A stretch of 64,000 nt of DNA, from the NCBI RefSeq assembly GCF_020179755.1, contig NZ_JAIUCY010000006.1:186001-250000 (forward strand), written 5' to 3'. Within the stretch, counting starts at the first letter, position 1. Each line of letters opens with the position of its first letter. Below, in pieces: positions 8,001-17,708 of this stretch. Position numbers and translations under genes: made by a program. Under the pieces are notes generated by a model, which was not told the origin of the DNA, did not search any database, and saw only the letters and a list, made by a program, of their open reading frames with translations. This DNA is from Herbaspirillum sp. alder98 (lineage in GTDB: Bacteria; Pseudomonadota; Gammaproteobacteria; Burkholderiales; Burkholderiaceae_D).

Positions 8001-11000
8001 GGCAACTGCGTGCGTTCGCGGCTGAAGGTGCTGCCCCAGACGTCGCCGATGATGTTGCGACCGACATCGATATTGAGATTGCCGCCCAGCTCCGGATACC
8101 AGGCCTGGTAACTGGCCAGTGCATCGTCGTAGCCGGTGTCGGCCAGGCCGAGCACGCTGCCCTTCGTGGTGCCACGGGCGCGGTTATAGGGATCGGCGCC
8201 GGATCCATCGAGCCTGGCGGCCGACGGCGTGCCGGCGGTGTACACGCCAAACGGTGACATCATGCGCAGGTCGCGCGACGCGTTCAGGTTCAGGTCGCCA
8301 CCGCCGGTGCGCAGCACGCTGAACATCGGCGAGTACAGGTTGGCGGTGGTGATGTCCTTGATCGGGCTGACCACGGTCACGCAATAGCTCGGGTCCCAAT
8401 CGCAGAAACCGATGGCGATATATTCATCGCCGACCTTCTGCCCGGTCTTCGTGGTGTCGGAATTGGCGGCCAGCGATCCGGCTTCAGTGTAGGTATAGCT
8501 CAAGCGCTTGGGGTCGATGGCACACCAGCCGATGTCGCAGGCCCACATGTCGTCGGGCGACACCGGTTCGCCGGCCGGCATGCCCATCGGGTTGCCCTCT
8601 GGCCAGATCTGCCCGGTGCCACCCGGCACGGTGACGACCCGGCTCATGGTGTGGGTGTCGGCCAGGATGATGGAACCGGTGGCGGCCGGCGTGGTGGCGC
8701 GGCGATCGGCCGAGCCCAGGTCGGCACCCGCAGTCAGCTGCATGCTCCAGCTGGTAGTGCCCTTGGGCAGCATGGCCGCCACCGCCCAGTTGCTGCCCTG
8801 CACACCAGCGACTTCAGGGCGCAGGTTGATCGGCGCATCGTTCAACAGCTGGACCTTGGCCATCGAGGGAATCAATGCGCCGCGCGCCAGGGTCACGCTG
8901 GCATCGGTGGTCATATCGACCGGCAGCAGCACGCCGCGGGGCCAGGTCATGGCCGCCACATTGGCTTCGGCGCGCAAGGTGCTGCCCGCACCCAGCACCA
9001 TGCCAGCGCTCAGGTTGACGTTGGCCGACAGCACCGTGCCGGCGGCCAGCGCCACGCTGCCATCGGCATTGAGCACATTGGCCGCCACCACGGTGCCAGC
9101 GGGCAGCGTGTAGTCAGCGCCCAGGGTGGCCGCCGCCGGCAGCACGGTGCCGGCCGGCAGCGTCATGGCTTGTACCGAGACGGCGTAGTTGAGGGTCGCG
9201 CCCTTGGGGAAGAAAGTGCCGGCTTCCAGCACCACGCCGTCGATCGGCACCACGATATCGGCCGCGAACGAAGTCGATCCGGTCAAGGCGGCAGTGGACT
9301 CGGTCAGGTACCAGCCCTTGTCGTCAGGGGTGGCCACCGGCGGCGCAAAGCCATCGGTGATGCTGCCATAGATATTCAGGTCGCCAGCCGCCCGCAGCAC
9401 CAGCACGCCCGGTTCGCCGAAGCCCCGCAGCGCCGGATCGAGACGATTGGCGCCGGGGCCGTAGCGATAAGCCGACAGGTCGATGTCACCCACCACGCTG
9501 AGGTTGCCGCCCGGGTTGGTGAGGGCATTGCTGACAATCTCCACACCGGGGCGCAGGTGATAGCTGCCCAGCCCGGCCAGGCGCGCGCTCAGGTTGCCAT
9601 TGGCCAGCGCGGCGTCGATGAAATCGCGGCTGTGGACGTCGAGGTCGTTGAGATAACCCTGGGTGATCAATTGCGGCGTGTTGCCCGAGGCATCCGGTTG
9701 CGTCGCCAGCGGGGCGTCGTCGTAGCGCCGGAAGCCATTGACGGCAATGCTGCGCGCGCCGCTGATGGCGGGGGTGGCCACCACCGTCACGGCCACGTCG
9801 TTGGCGCCGGCGCCACTGCCATCGACGCCACCCAGTCGGGGCGCATTGAGGGTCAGGCTGCCACGCGCCACGCCATCGCCGCCGCTGGCGTCGGTGCCAT
9901 GGCGCAGGTCGATGCGAGCGGTGCTGGCCAGGGTCAGCATGCCGCCCACGGTGGTCAGGTCGACCACGGCGCGGTTGGCGCTGTCGATGATGCCGCCGTA
10001 GGTATCGACCCGCAAGCCGGTGCCATGGGTGTCCAGCGTGCCGTTGATGGTCAGGTTGTTCTGCGCGGCCAGGCGGATGCTGCCGACCTGCGCGCCGGCA
10101 GCGTCGATGACGCCGTTGACGGTCAGGCTGCCGCCGTCGACGGCGATCTCGACCTGGCGCGCCTTGATTTCATTACCGATCACCAGGTCGCCCTGCTTGG
10201 TCTGGAAGCGCCGCGCGCCAACCACCTCACCGCTGTTGAGGCGGGCGTTGAGCCCGGCGAAGTCGGCGATGGTCTGGCCGCGCACCGTCAGCTCGCCAGC
10301 GTCGAACGGCACGATCGTGCCGCCAGCGTCGTAGCTGCCGCTGGCGCGTCCCAGCAAACTGCCAGCCAGGTCGATCGCGCCAGCACCGGCACCCAGCGCC
10401 ACCACCTGCATGCTGCCGGCCCGGTTGTTGACGGCCGAGACGTTGATCACCGATCCCGCCGCCTGTGTGATGTTGCCGCTCTTGCTGTTGACCAGCAGGT
10501 CGCCGCCACGGCTGTAGCGGGTCTGCTCGAAGAACTTGATGGCGCGTCCGGCGAGGTCGATATCGGCATCATCCCCCAGCACCACATCCTGCTCGGCATT
10601 GATGCCCAGCTTGCCGCTGGCCAGCGCCACGCGGGTGTCGAGGCTGATGTTGCGGGCATTCAATTGCAGCTCGGCGCCCAGCGCATCGCTGGTGACAGCG
10701 GCTGCCTTGGCGCCGCTGACGACGATATTGCCGCCGGCCGTGAAGCGGCTCACCGAGGCGGCCTCACCGGTGACCAGCGGCGTGCTGATGTTGAGGTTGC
10801 CATCGCTGTATTGATAACCGCTGCCGGCGACATACGCACCCTGGCGATGGTAGACCGACAGGCTGCCCTGGCCATTGCCGGTCAGGCGTTCGGAGGCATT
10901 CAGGTTGACCGTGCCGAAGCCGAGCGCCAGGCGGTCTGCCGACACGCTCGCCACTGGTTGCATATTGGGCGCAAAGCCCAGGATGATGCGCTCGGCGCTC

Positions 11001-14000
11001 AGCGACAGGGTGCTGTCGCCCAGCAGGTTGCCGATCGCCGCGCCGGGCGCAGCCGGCACGTAGGTGGCCGAATTGCCGGTTGACGAACGGGTCGCGGTGG
11101 CGCCGGTCCAGACGATTTCATTGGCCTTGATCGAGGCCGTCTCGCCGGCCGCGCCATAGCCATAGATGGCGGGCGTGCCGATCACCAGCCGCTGCAGCGC
11201 CGACTTGCCGGTGCTTGAGCTGCGGGCGTCGAAGTCGACTTCGCCGAACATGTTGATCGATTCGCGCACATTGAAGGCCAGTGTCTCCAGCGCCGGCACG
11301 CCGTCACCGCTATTGCCGGCCAGCAGGCGCTTGAGCACATCCTGGTTCATCGACAGGCCAGACGGCAGTTGGCCATTGGCCGCAGCCTGGTTCAACGCCG
11401 CTGCGCTACCCACGTTGAGGGACGACACGCCAATCATCAGGTTGCGGGCGCCATAGCGCACATCGTCGGCCATGGTGAAGGAACGACCGGTGGCGATGGC
11501 CAGCGTGCCTTCGCTGGCCAGCAACGTGCCGCCGCTGCAGGCGAGCGTGCAATGACCGATATCGATGATGCCGCCGCTGGCCCCGGCCAGCAGGTTGATC
11601 ACGCCGTTCGACAGGCCCAGCACCGAAGCATTGCCGGCGGCGAAGGTGACCCCGCTGCTCGAATCGTAGGCCGCTGCGCCCTGGCCGATGGTGTTGATGG
11701 AGGCGCCCTGCTCGACCAAGGTGCCCGCGCCATAGCTGGTATTGGTGGACAGCAGGAACACTTCGGCCGCCTTCAGCATGGCGCCGCTGCGTACGTACAG
11801 GCTGGAGCTGCTGCCGTTGAAGGTGGCGAAGTTGTCAGCGTGGTTGAGCACCAGCGAACCGCCCAGGATCATGCGTGACGCGCCGAAGGCGTTGAGGTCA
11901 TCAGCGCGCAACGATGCATACTTGAAGCCAGCGGTGGGTGCTGCGCCCGTGCCAAGCACTTCGAGCTCCGAGGCAAGCACTTCCAGCGTGCTGCCGAAGG
12001 CAGCGCTGCCGGCGCGATCAAAGCGCGCCTCGCCCTCGAAGCTGAGCATCGGCTGGCCGCCATTGGCACGCACGTTGTTGAAATCCAGCACCAGGCGATG
12101 GGCATCGGCGGCCAGCTCGCCACGCATGCCGCCACGACGGACCGCATCGGCGATGACGAAGGCATCGTAGCCGGTTTCGTTATAGGTGGAGTGCCGGCGC
12201 AACTGCTCGCCGGAGGTCACGATCACCTGGTTCGGCAGCGACGCGACGATGGGCGTATTGGCCACGCCCAGGTAAGCCGACGCCACGTAGGAGCCATTGC
12301 CGGTCGTGCCGACCCCGCCGCCGGGTACGCCCTGGGCGCCGATCTCGATGCGATAGGCGCCGGGCAGCATGGCATAGGTCGATGGCAACAGCGTATAGGT
12401 GCCGGCCTTGAGGCCGCCCACATCCTGCTGCAAGGTGATCTGGCGTCCAACCATGGGGTTGCCGGCGCCGGCGTCCGGCGCCACCGGGGCATAGGTCAGC
12501 GACGATCCTGGCATGATGGCGTACACCGCGTTGCCGGACTGGCTGAACGCAAACGTGGGGTTGGCGTTCACCAGCGGCGTGCGCAGGATATCGACCGAAC
12601 CGCCCCGGCCGCTGACGAAGCCGGCGCCGGTGAGGGAGCCACCACCGGAGAGATCGAGCAACGAGCCGCCATGGCCGACCACGCGGTCGCCGCTGAAGGT
12701 GATGCTGCTGGCGCCGATGGCCTTCTGCGAGACGGTCACGCCGTTGTAGCTATAGCTCAGGCCATCGATGGTGCCGCCGTACGGCAGCACCACGCCCGCG
12801 GCGCTGACCGAGGTGATACTGCCGGCCAGCAGCTCGACCAGGCTGGAATGACGGTAGTAGGACCCCATCGAATCGCCGCCCACCAGCAACTGGCCCAGCG
12901 GTGCGCGCACGATGCCGCCCTGGTGCACGATGTCACCGCCCAGCGCCAGGCGGCCGAAGACCGACGACGGCGCCCCCGGATCAATATCGGCATAACGATG
13001 GATGTCGAGGGTGCGGCCGGTGGCATAGCCGGCCACGATCTGGGCCTCGGCGCCGGTGACCGGGTAGATCTGCGCGGCCGTGATGCGCAGGTCGCCGGTG
13101 GCGGCCAGCTCGGTGGTGGTGGTGCCCGACAGGCCGCGCCCGCTGGTGCCGCCCAGCAGGCGCAGGTCGCCCCGGCTGACGATGTCGACCTGGTCGAAAC
13201 CGCGCCGGTCGATGCTGATGGTGGAATTGTCCGACTGCTGGATGCTGCCGCCGGCGCCGCCGAAGCCGGCCCGGTCACGCACCTCGATCAGGTCGGCCAC
13301 GGCGCTCAAGCGCGCCGCGCTGGCCTGGGCCGAGGCGCCGCTGCGCCAGTTCACGCTGAACATGCGCTGGCCATCGGCGGCCGCGCCGGACGAACCGGCC
13401 AGGCGCAGATAGGACGAAGCCAGCCTGACGCTGCTGTCGGTAGCGGCGGCCTGGCTCAGGCCATAGGCGCCGGCATAGATGCGCATGCTCTGGGTGGTGG
13501 CCAGGCTGACGTCGCCGTCGAAGCTGAGCAAGCCATTGACCAGCAGCGACAGGTTGTCGAAGCCGCCGCCCTGGACCTGTTGCGCCGACAGCCGACCGGC
13601 GCCATACCTGAGTGCCGGATCGCTCTGTCCGGGCCTCAGGTTGGCGGCCAGGCCGCTGCCCTGCTGCTGTTGCGAAATGATGAATTCGCGCTGCGCGCGC
13701 ACCGCGTCCTGCGGCAAGGTCGAGACCGAAAAGATCGGCGTTTCCAGCGCGACGGCCAGCGTGCCGCCCGCCGCGCCTGCGCCACCGGCGCGGGCGGTCA
13801 TGGCGCCGTCCAGATAGAGACTGTGGGCCGACTTGAGGATGATGCTGCCGCCGTTGGAAGCCACCTCCACCGGGCCCCCCTGGTAGTCCAGCGTGGCCTT
13901 GGCGCCGGACGCATCGAGCAAGGCGCCCGCGCGGATGATGACGGCCACGTCGGGCGCGGCGGCCACGCCCTTGTCTTCCCAGTCGAGGGCGCCGCCGATC

Positions 14001-17000
14001 GAGATGGTGCCGCCATCGGCCACCGCACCGAAGCGGCGGCCATTGGCGCCGGTCACCGCAATGGCCCGGGCGGCGACATCGAGCACCGCGTTTTCACCGA
14101 TCCAGATACTGCGCTGATGTGCTTGCTGCGAGGTATTGATGGAGCTATTGAGCGCCGGCGCCTCGACGCCCAGCGCAATATTGCCGCCCCAGGCATTGAG
14201 CCGGCCCTCGACCACGATATTGCTCAGGCCACCGCCCAGCAGGCTGATCGAACGTCCCGGGTCGACCGACACCAGCGCGCCGCTGCCGATGCGGATATCG
14301 CCGCCCTGTTCCAGCCGCCGTTGCGAGCGCAGCACCAGATCCGCGCCCTGACGCTGCGTGAGGCTTTGGCGCGCCAGATCGGCCTGCATCAGCGCCGGCA
14401 GCGATGGACTCAGCGCGCCGCCGGCGCCGATGGCGCCCAGGTCGTAGACCGGGACGCTGACATCGACCTGGGCCCCATCGGCCACGCTCAAGCCGGCGTG
14501 ACCGTTCAGGTCATAGGCGGAAAATCCCGACTGCAGGCGCGCCGTATCGATCACCAGCGCGCCGCCGGCGGCGCTGCGATCACCGCCGATGAGCAGCTGC
14601 GAACCGGTCTCGATCTTGAGCTTGCCGCCGCCCTTGACGCCGTAACCCGCAATCTCGCCATCGAGCGTCAACACGCCATTGGCATTGGTCGCGCTGCCGG
14701 CCGAATCGGCCACCAGCGTCACGTTGCCGCCACGCCCGCCGACCGCACGGCCTTGCGCCGTCAAGGTCGCGCCGGACGACACGTCGATCTTGCTGCCGGC
14801 TTGCACGGTGACGTCATGCGACGACTCCAGGCTGACACTGCCGCCATTGAGATAGGCCTGGGCATTGTTGCCGCCGGCGACGCCCGGTTGTACGCCGCGC
14901 ATATCCAGCGTGGCGCCATCGCGCAACACGATGCTCGATACCCCGCCCTGGGTCAGTGCGGCCGTCACCGCGCCACTCACCGGTGACACGAACAGGTTGC
15001 TGGCGCGCACGCTGCCGCTGGTTGCCACCACGCTGGCGCCGATATCGATGTTGGCGGCGGTCAGGGCCAGTTGACCGCCATCGGCCAGCCGGATGTCGCG
15101 TTGGATCGAGATGCTGCCGCGCGTGCCGAGATCGAGCCCGCCCAATCCCTGCGCATTGAGCATCGCCGCATCCAGCCAGACGGTGCCGGCGCGGGCCGGA
15201 TCGAGCGCGTCGCCGAGGTCCATGCCGGCGCTGACCTGGGCGATGTCGCCGATGCGCACATCGCTGTTGAACAGGTCGATGCGCCCCAGTGCGCCGTACT
15301 GGCCCAGCATCAGCACACCGGCACGGGCCGCCGCGCCCTGCACCTGCTTGTAGCTGTCGGCGACCGCGGCGCGCACGGCATTCTGCTGCGGGCCGTTATA
15401 GACGCTGGCGTCGATGCGTCCTTCCAGCACCGCAGTGCCGGCATTGATCACCAGCGTACCGGCGTCGCGACCGACCGTGTAGCCGTCGCGCAGCACCCGC
15501 TGCGGCGCGATCAGCGGATTGTAGAAATACTCGGTGGCGTTGTTGCCCCAGCGCGCATGCTCGACTTCGAAGCCGCGATAGACGCCGCCGTAGCTCATCT
15601 CCGGGGTGGCCTGGTTGATGTTGTAGAGGCGACCGTCGGCGCCCTTGATCCAGGTGGTGTTGACATAGCCGGTCTGCACGTCGAGGCTGCCGCCCGACAG
15701 GTTGATGCGCGAACCGGCCTGCGTGATGACGTCGGCGCCACCCAGCGTCAAGGTGCCGCCCTGGGCCGCCCATTCACCGATGCGATGGCCCTGGTTGGCC
15801 AGGTAACCGCCCACTTCCAGCAACCCGCCTGCGCTGTACCAGCGGTCCGACGCGTAGCCGCCGGTGCCGGCCGGCACATAGATCAGTTGGCTGACGTCGA
15901 TCCACACGTCGCCATTGGCCAGCTTGCCGCCGTCACGGGCCGATGGCGAATCGCGCAATTCGTTTCCCTGGACATTGATCTTGACGCTGTTGCTTTGCAT
16001 CGCCAGCTGCACCCCCACCGCGCCGGCCACGTCGAGCGTGGCGCCACTGCCCACAAAACTGCGGCGCGCCGCGCTCACGGCGATCTGGCCACCGGTGGCC
16101 AGGGTGGTCGAGCCGTCCTTGAACTCGACATCGCCGCCGCTGACGATCTCGATGCGCGACTGGTCGCGCCGGTCCGCCAGCCGGCCCAGGTTGTCGAACT
16201 TGCCGGCAGTGGCATTGGCGCGCAACAAGTCCTGCGCCGCCGAGCCTGCCACCAGGCTGTCGCGCTGGCTGTTGAGCGCAGTGCTCAAGCCATCGTCATC
16301 GATCAGCACCGCCGTACTTGACCCCGCGCCCAGGGTGACCTTGCCCTGGCTGTCGCTGGCCGCGTTGAGCAGGTGAATGGTGCCGCGTGTATTGACGGTG
16401 GTGGTCGCCAGCGCCACGCCGTTTTGCTGCACGTCGCGTCCGGCCAGGGTGACATCGCCTTCGCCGGCGACGATCAAGCCGCTGTTGACAACCTTGCCGG
16501 CGCTGCTGCCGAGGTCGATCTGCGGCGCGATTTCGTTGCCTCGGGTAGTCGAGAAGGTATTGGCCTCGGTGCCGACGCCGCGCCGGATGATGAAGCTGTC
16601 GCCGGCCGCCAGCTGGGTCTGGCCGCGCGCCGTTGAAATGCTGCCGGCGTTGTCGACTTCAGTGCCCAGCAACAGCACATAGCCGCCGCCCTGGGTCACC
16701 GAGGCCGGTTCGGTGGTGGTGATGCGGGCGCCGGCCTCGACGATCAGCCGGCCGTTGGCGTCAGTGAAGCTGGCGGTGCTGGCATCAGCGCCGTAGATGC
16801 CGTTGTTGCGGAACTGCGCATCGCTGATGTTGGCCGCCGCCACCACCAGGTTATGCGTATCGACCTGGCTGCCGCCGCTGAAGACCACGCCGTTGCGGTT
16901 GACGATCATGACCGTGCCGTCGCCCCTGATCTGGCCCTGGATCCGGCTCGGCCGCGCCAGCGGATCATTGACCCGGTTCAATACCGCCCAGCTGGCCTGC

Positions 17001-17536
17001 TGGGCAAAGTTGACGATGGTGTTCTGGCCGACGTTGAAGGTTTCCCAGTTCAGGATGGCCTTGTCGGCGCTCTGCTGGATGTTGACCGTGGTCTTGCCAT
17101 TAGATGTGCTCTGGGTCGGCGCATTGGCGTTGAGCCAGCCTTGCGTGAGGCTGTTGGTATCGACCTTCAGGCCGCCTTCGCCCAGTCCGTCCGGCACGCT
17201 GCCGCCGTTGGCCAGAGCCGCCTGTCGCGCTGCCGCCTGCGCCGCCTGGCTGGCGGCGATGCCGCGCGCCAGCAAGGTCAGATTGTTCAGTGAAGTCTGC
17301 AGTTGCGCGTTGGCCTGCTGTTGCTGCTGGGCCGGGTTGGTCAATGCCGAGGCCGGTGTGCCGTTGGGCAGGTAACCGGTGCTGGCGGCGCTGTTCTGCA
17401 CCACGCCCTTGTTGGCGAACCAGGCCGGGCTGAACGCCTTTTGCGCATGCGCCGCGCCGGTGGTCGCCAATAACAAGGCGACGGCATGGGCAATGGGCGC
17501 GAGATGAAACGGTCGGCGGGTCTTGCGGTTGTTCAT
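5099..17536 (-). CDS. Giant filamentous-haemagglutinin-family exoprotein (TpsA)
   Basis: A 4145-aa exoprotein, the secreted partner of TpsB. The N-terminus has a basic region and a long signal peptide ending ATTGAAHAQ. A TPS secretion domain follows, with the hallmarks KAILNWETFNVG, VLNRVNDPLARPSRIQGQI and the turn VNRNGVVFSGGSQVDTHNLVVAAA. Thousands of residues of Gly/Ala/Ser/Asn-rich repeats (SGGSL, AGGDL and similar) suggest a right-handed beta-helix. The C-terminal third looks like DUF3739 and holds two Cys pairs (ACDIGWC, FCDWDPSYC). A Val/Ala-rich part encoded around 8870-9260 carries LPAGTVL-type tandem repeats. The C-terminus is polar with no anchor. The ATG at 17536 is preferred over an upstream frame extension because it starts the signal peptide and has AGGACT upstream. 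The role is probably adhesion or biofilm; the ligand cannot be read from the sequence. Confidence 0.93.
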   Translation of the reverse strand: MNNRKTRRPFHLAPIAHAVALLLATTGAAHAQKAFSPAWFANKGVVQNSAASTGYLPNGTPASALTNPAQQQQQANAQLQTSLNNLTLLARGIAASQAAQAAARQAALANGGSVPDGLGEGGLKVDTNSLTQGWLNANAPTQSTSNGKTTVNIQQSADKAILNWETFNVGQNTIVNFAQQASWAVLNRVNDPLARPSRIQGQIRGDGTVMIVNRNGVVFSGGSQVDTHNLVVAAANISDAQFRNNGIYGADASTASFTDANGRLIVEAGARITTTEPASVTQGGGYVLLLGTEVDNAGSISTARGQTQLAAGDSFIIRRGVGTEANTFSTTRGNEIAPQIDLGSSAGKVVNSGLIVAGEGDVTLAGRDVQQNGVALATTTVNTRGTIHLLNAASDSQGKVTLGAGSSTAVLIDDDGLSTALNSQRDSLVAGSAAQDLLRANATAGKFDNLGRLADRRDQSRIEIVSGGDVEFKDGSTTLATGGQIAVSAARRSFVGSGATLDVAGAVGVQLAMQSNSVKINVQGNELRDSPSARDGGKLANGDVWIDVSQLIYVPAGTGGYASDRWYSAGGLLEVGGYLANQGHRIGEWAAQGGTLTLGGADVITQAGSRINLSGGSLDVQTGYVNTTWIKGADGRLYNINQATPEMSYGGVYRGFEVEHARWGNNATEYFYNPLIAPQRVLRDGYTVGRDAGTLVINAGTAVLEGRIDASVYNGPQQNAVRAAVADSYKQVQGAAARAGVLMLGQYGALGRIDLFNSDVRIGDIAQVSAGMDLGDALDPARAGTVWLDAAMLNAQGLGGLDLGTRGSISIQRDIRLADGGQLALTAANIDIGASVVATSGSVRASNLFVSPVSGAVTAALTQGGVSSIVLRDGATLDMRGVQPGVAGGNNAQAYLNGGSVSLESSHDVTVQAGSKIDVSSGATLTAQGRAVGGRGGNVTLVADSAGSATNANGVLTLDGEIAGYGVKGGGKLKIETGSQLLIGGDRSAAGGALVIDTARLQSGFSAYDLNGHAGLSVADGAQVDVSVPVYDLGAIGAGGALSPSLPALMQADLARQSLTQRQGADLVLRSQRRLEQGGDIRIGSGALVSVDPGRSISLLGGGLSNIVVEGRLNAWGGNIALGVEAPALNSSINTSQQAHQRSIWIGENAVLDVAARAIAVTGANGRRFGAVADGGTISIGGALDWEDKGVAAAPDVAVIIRAGALLDASGAKATLDYQGGPVEVASNGGSIILKSAHSLYLDGAMTARAGGAGAAGGTLAVALETPIFSVSTLPQDAVRAQREFIISQQQQGSGLAANLRPGQSDPALRYGAGRLSAQQVQGGGFDNLSLLVNGLLSFDGDVSLATTQSMRIYAGAYGLSQAAATDSSVRLASSYLRLAGSSGAAADGQRMFSVNWRSGASAQASAARLSAVADLIEVRDRAGFGGAGGSIQQSDNSTISIDRRGFDQVDIVSRGDLRLLGGTSGRGLSGTTTTELAATGDLRITAAQIYPVTGAEAQIVAGYATGRTLDIHRYADIDPGAPSSVFGRLALGGDIVHQGGIVRAPLGQLLVGGDSMGSYYRHSSLVELLAGSITSVSAAGVVLPYGGTIDGLSYSYNGVTVSQKAIGASSITFSGDRVVGHGGSLLDLSGGGSLTGAGFVSGRGGSVDILRTPLVNANPTFAFSQSGNAVYAIMPGSSLTYAPVAPDAGAGNPMVGRQITLQQDVGGLKAGTYTLLPSTYAMLPGAYRIEIGAQGVPGGGVGTTGNGSYVASAYLGVANTPIVASLPNQVIVTSGEQLRRHSTYNETGYDAFVIADAVRRGGMRGELAADAHRLVLDFNNVRANGGQPMLSFEGEARFDRAGSAAFGSTLEVLASELEVLGTGAAPTAGFKYASLRADDLNAFGASRMILGGSLVLNHADNFATFNGSSSSLYVRSGAMLKAAEVFLLSTNTSYGAGTLVEQGASINTIGQGAAAYDSSSGVTFAAGNASVLGLSNGVINLLAGASGGIIDIGHCTLACSGGTLLASEGTLAIATGRSFTMADDVRYGARNLMIGVSSLNVGSAAALNQAAANGQLPSGLSMNQDVLKRLLAGNSGDGVPALETLAFNVRESINMFGEVDFDARSSSTGKSALQRLVIGTPAIYGYGAAGETASIKANEIVWTGATATRSSTGNSATYVPAAPGAAIGNLLGDSTLSLSAERIILGFAPNMQPVASVSADRLALGFGTVNLNASERLTGNGQGSLSVYHRQGAYVAGSGYQYSDGNLNISTPLVTGEAASVSRFTAGGNIVVSGAKAAAVTSDALGAELQLNARNISLDTRVALASGKLGINAEQDVVLGDDADIDLAGRAIKFFEQTRYSRGGDLLVNSKSGNITQAAGSVINVSAVNNRAGSMQVVALGAGAGAIDLAGSLLGRASGSYDAGGTIVPFDAGELTVRGQTIADFAGLNARLNSGEVVGARRFQTKQGDLVIGNEIKARQVEIAVDGGSLTVNGVIDAAGAQVGSIRLAAQNNLTINGTLDTHGTGLRVDTYGGIIDSANRAVVDLTTVGGMLTLASTARIDLRHGTDASGGDGVARGSLTLNAPRLGGVDGSGAGANDVAVTVVATPAISGARSIAVNGFRRYDDAPLATQPDASGNTPQLITQGYLNDLDVHSRDFIDAALANGNLSARLAGLGSYHLRPGVEIVSNALTNPGGNLSVVGDIDLSAYRYGPGANRLDPALRGFGEPGVLVLRAAGDLNIYGSITDGFAPPVATPDDKGWYLTESTAALTGSTSFAADIVVPIDGVVLEAGTFFPKGATLNYAVSVQAMTLPAGTVLPAAATLGADYTLPAGTVVAANVLNADGSVALAAGTVLSANVNLSAGMVLGAGSTLRAEANVAAMTWPRGVLLPVDMTTDASVTLARGALIPSMAKVQLLNDAPINLRPEVAGVQGSNWAVAAMLPKGTTSWSMQLTAGADLGSADRRATTPAATGSIILADTHTMSRVVTVPGGTGQIWPEGNPMGMPAGEPVSPDDMWACDIGWCAIDPKRLSYTYTEAGSLAANSDTTKTGQKVGDEYIAIGFCDWDPSYCVTVVSPIKDITTANLYSPMFSVLRTGGGDLNLNASRDLRMMSPFGVYTAGTPSAARLDGSGADPYNRARGTTKGSVLGLADTGYDDALASYQAWYPELGGNLNIDVGRNIIGDVWGSTFSRERTQLPSAGVGNWLWRQGSDSIGGADAVASAWWINFGTYVAPLPGVVTSTPYLVGFTGLGTLGGGNLSISAGGDAGIISQRGDARGVVYPRTQALVAAVGSTGRVDADGSMHLTGGGDLRLRVGGAINPATSISQYGEGGANIQDSDLNGVLTNLRGVVTVEAGAVGSVLTRYRSLQSVIRGVDGDAGDVRAIDPFKSTIALSGSGLSLMPGDATVYVDTRRDLVLTDAGDPGRVYVDNMSSFSANGTRYTGGGQSWFSLWTPHTAINLFAAGGNLTPGTQVANQSAVGGNGNPGDLLTIYPSILRATAASGSIYYGYSAAPGSSGTDVLRGLVLAPSTRGALEMLAGDSIYGGNYNISMSNADGALPTPKKPAFSGFDVDFNSAYIPGTSNLGREGASNTSYFSDKVLPGAIGMFPLFAFSPDTPMASSLHAGDRSAALFYAASGDILGLTTGTLQKFSATTQRTIPVWYRAALPGRIQAGRDIINTRGLLAHNNVDDISLVQAGRDIIYADLSVAGPGTLELTAGRDVRQEDRASLVSIGPVVPGDKRLGADIAVMAGAAQGLNYADIAARYLDPANQADSGASLASQPGRVVKTYQGELAAWMAERYGFSGTQAQALVAFNALAPEQQRAFLRSVYYNELREGGREFNDPNSRRFGSFLRSRDMISTLFPDRAADGSLIKRSGDITLFGNSGVHTDFGGNIQMMAPGGQIVVGVQGPVPAASAGLITQGTGDIQLFSEQSLLLGLSRIMTTFGGDIFAWSEQGDINAGRGSKTTQVYTPPKRVYDQWGNVSLSPQVPSSGAGIATLSPVPQAKAGDVDLIAPLGTIDAGEAGIRVSGNVNIFAQQVVNAANIQVKGESSGLPAVASVNVGALSNASAAASSAAMAAQDTVQRARDASRQALPSVFTVRVLGFGEEAPEASKPVSPSARQGGQGYDRASFVQVAGHGQEIRPELASHLTEQEKTLLRQDR

Positions 17537-17639
17537 GGTGAGTCCTGTCGATAACAATCGATCACGCACAACCGCCTTGCTGACGCTGGCCGGTTGCATC
17601 TGATGAAGAAGAAGAGTCGCGCCTGTTGCGTCGCAACCT

Positions 17640-17653
17640 GTCTTTACAAGGAC
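17640..17653 (-). promoter_or_regulatory. Motif shared by tpsA and the signalling operon (tpsA copy)
   Basis: GTCTTTACAAGGAC on the plus strand (GTCCTTGTAAAGAC read toward tpsA) sits in the 172-bp gap between the FecR-like gene and tpsA, 104 bp before the tpsA ATG. It differs at one base from the copy at 20036-20049 in front of the STN-sigma-FecR operon. It may be part of a promoter used by the local ECF sigma factor or an operator; the sequence alone does not decide. Its presence suggests tpsA has its own promoter. Confidence 0.5.
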
Positions 17654-17708
17654 GTCATGCCGGCAGAAAATCCCCCAACTTTTTTTCTTGTCGCGTCGGG
17701 AAAACGCG

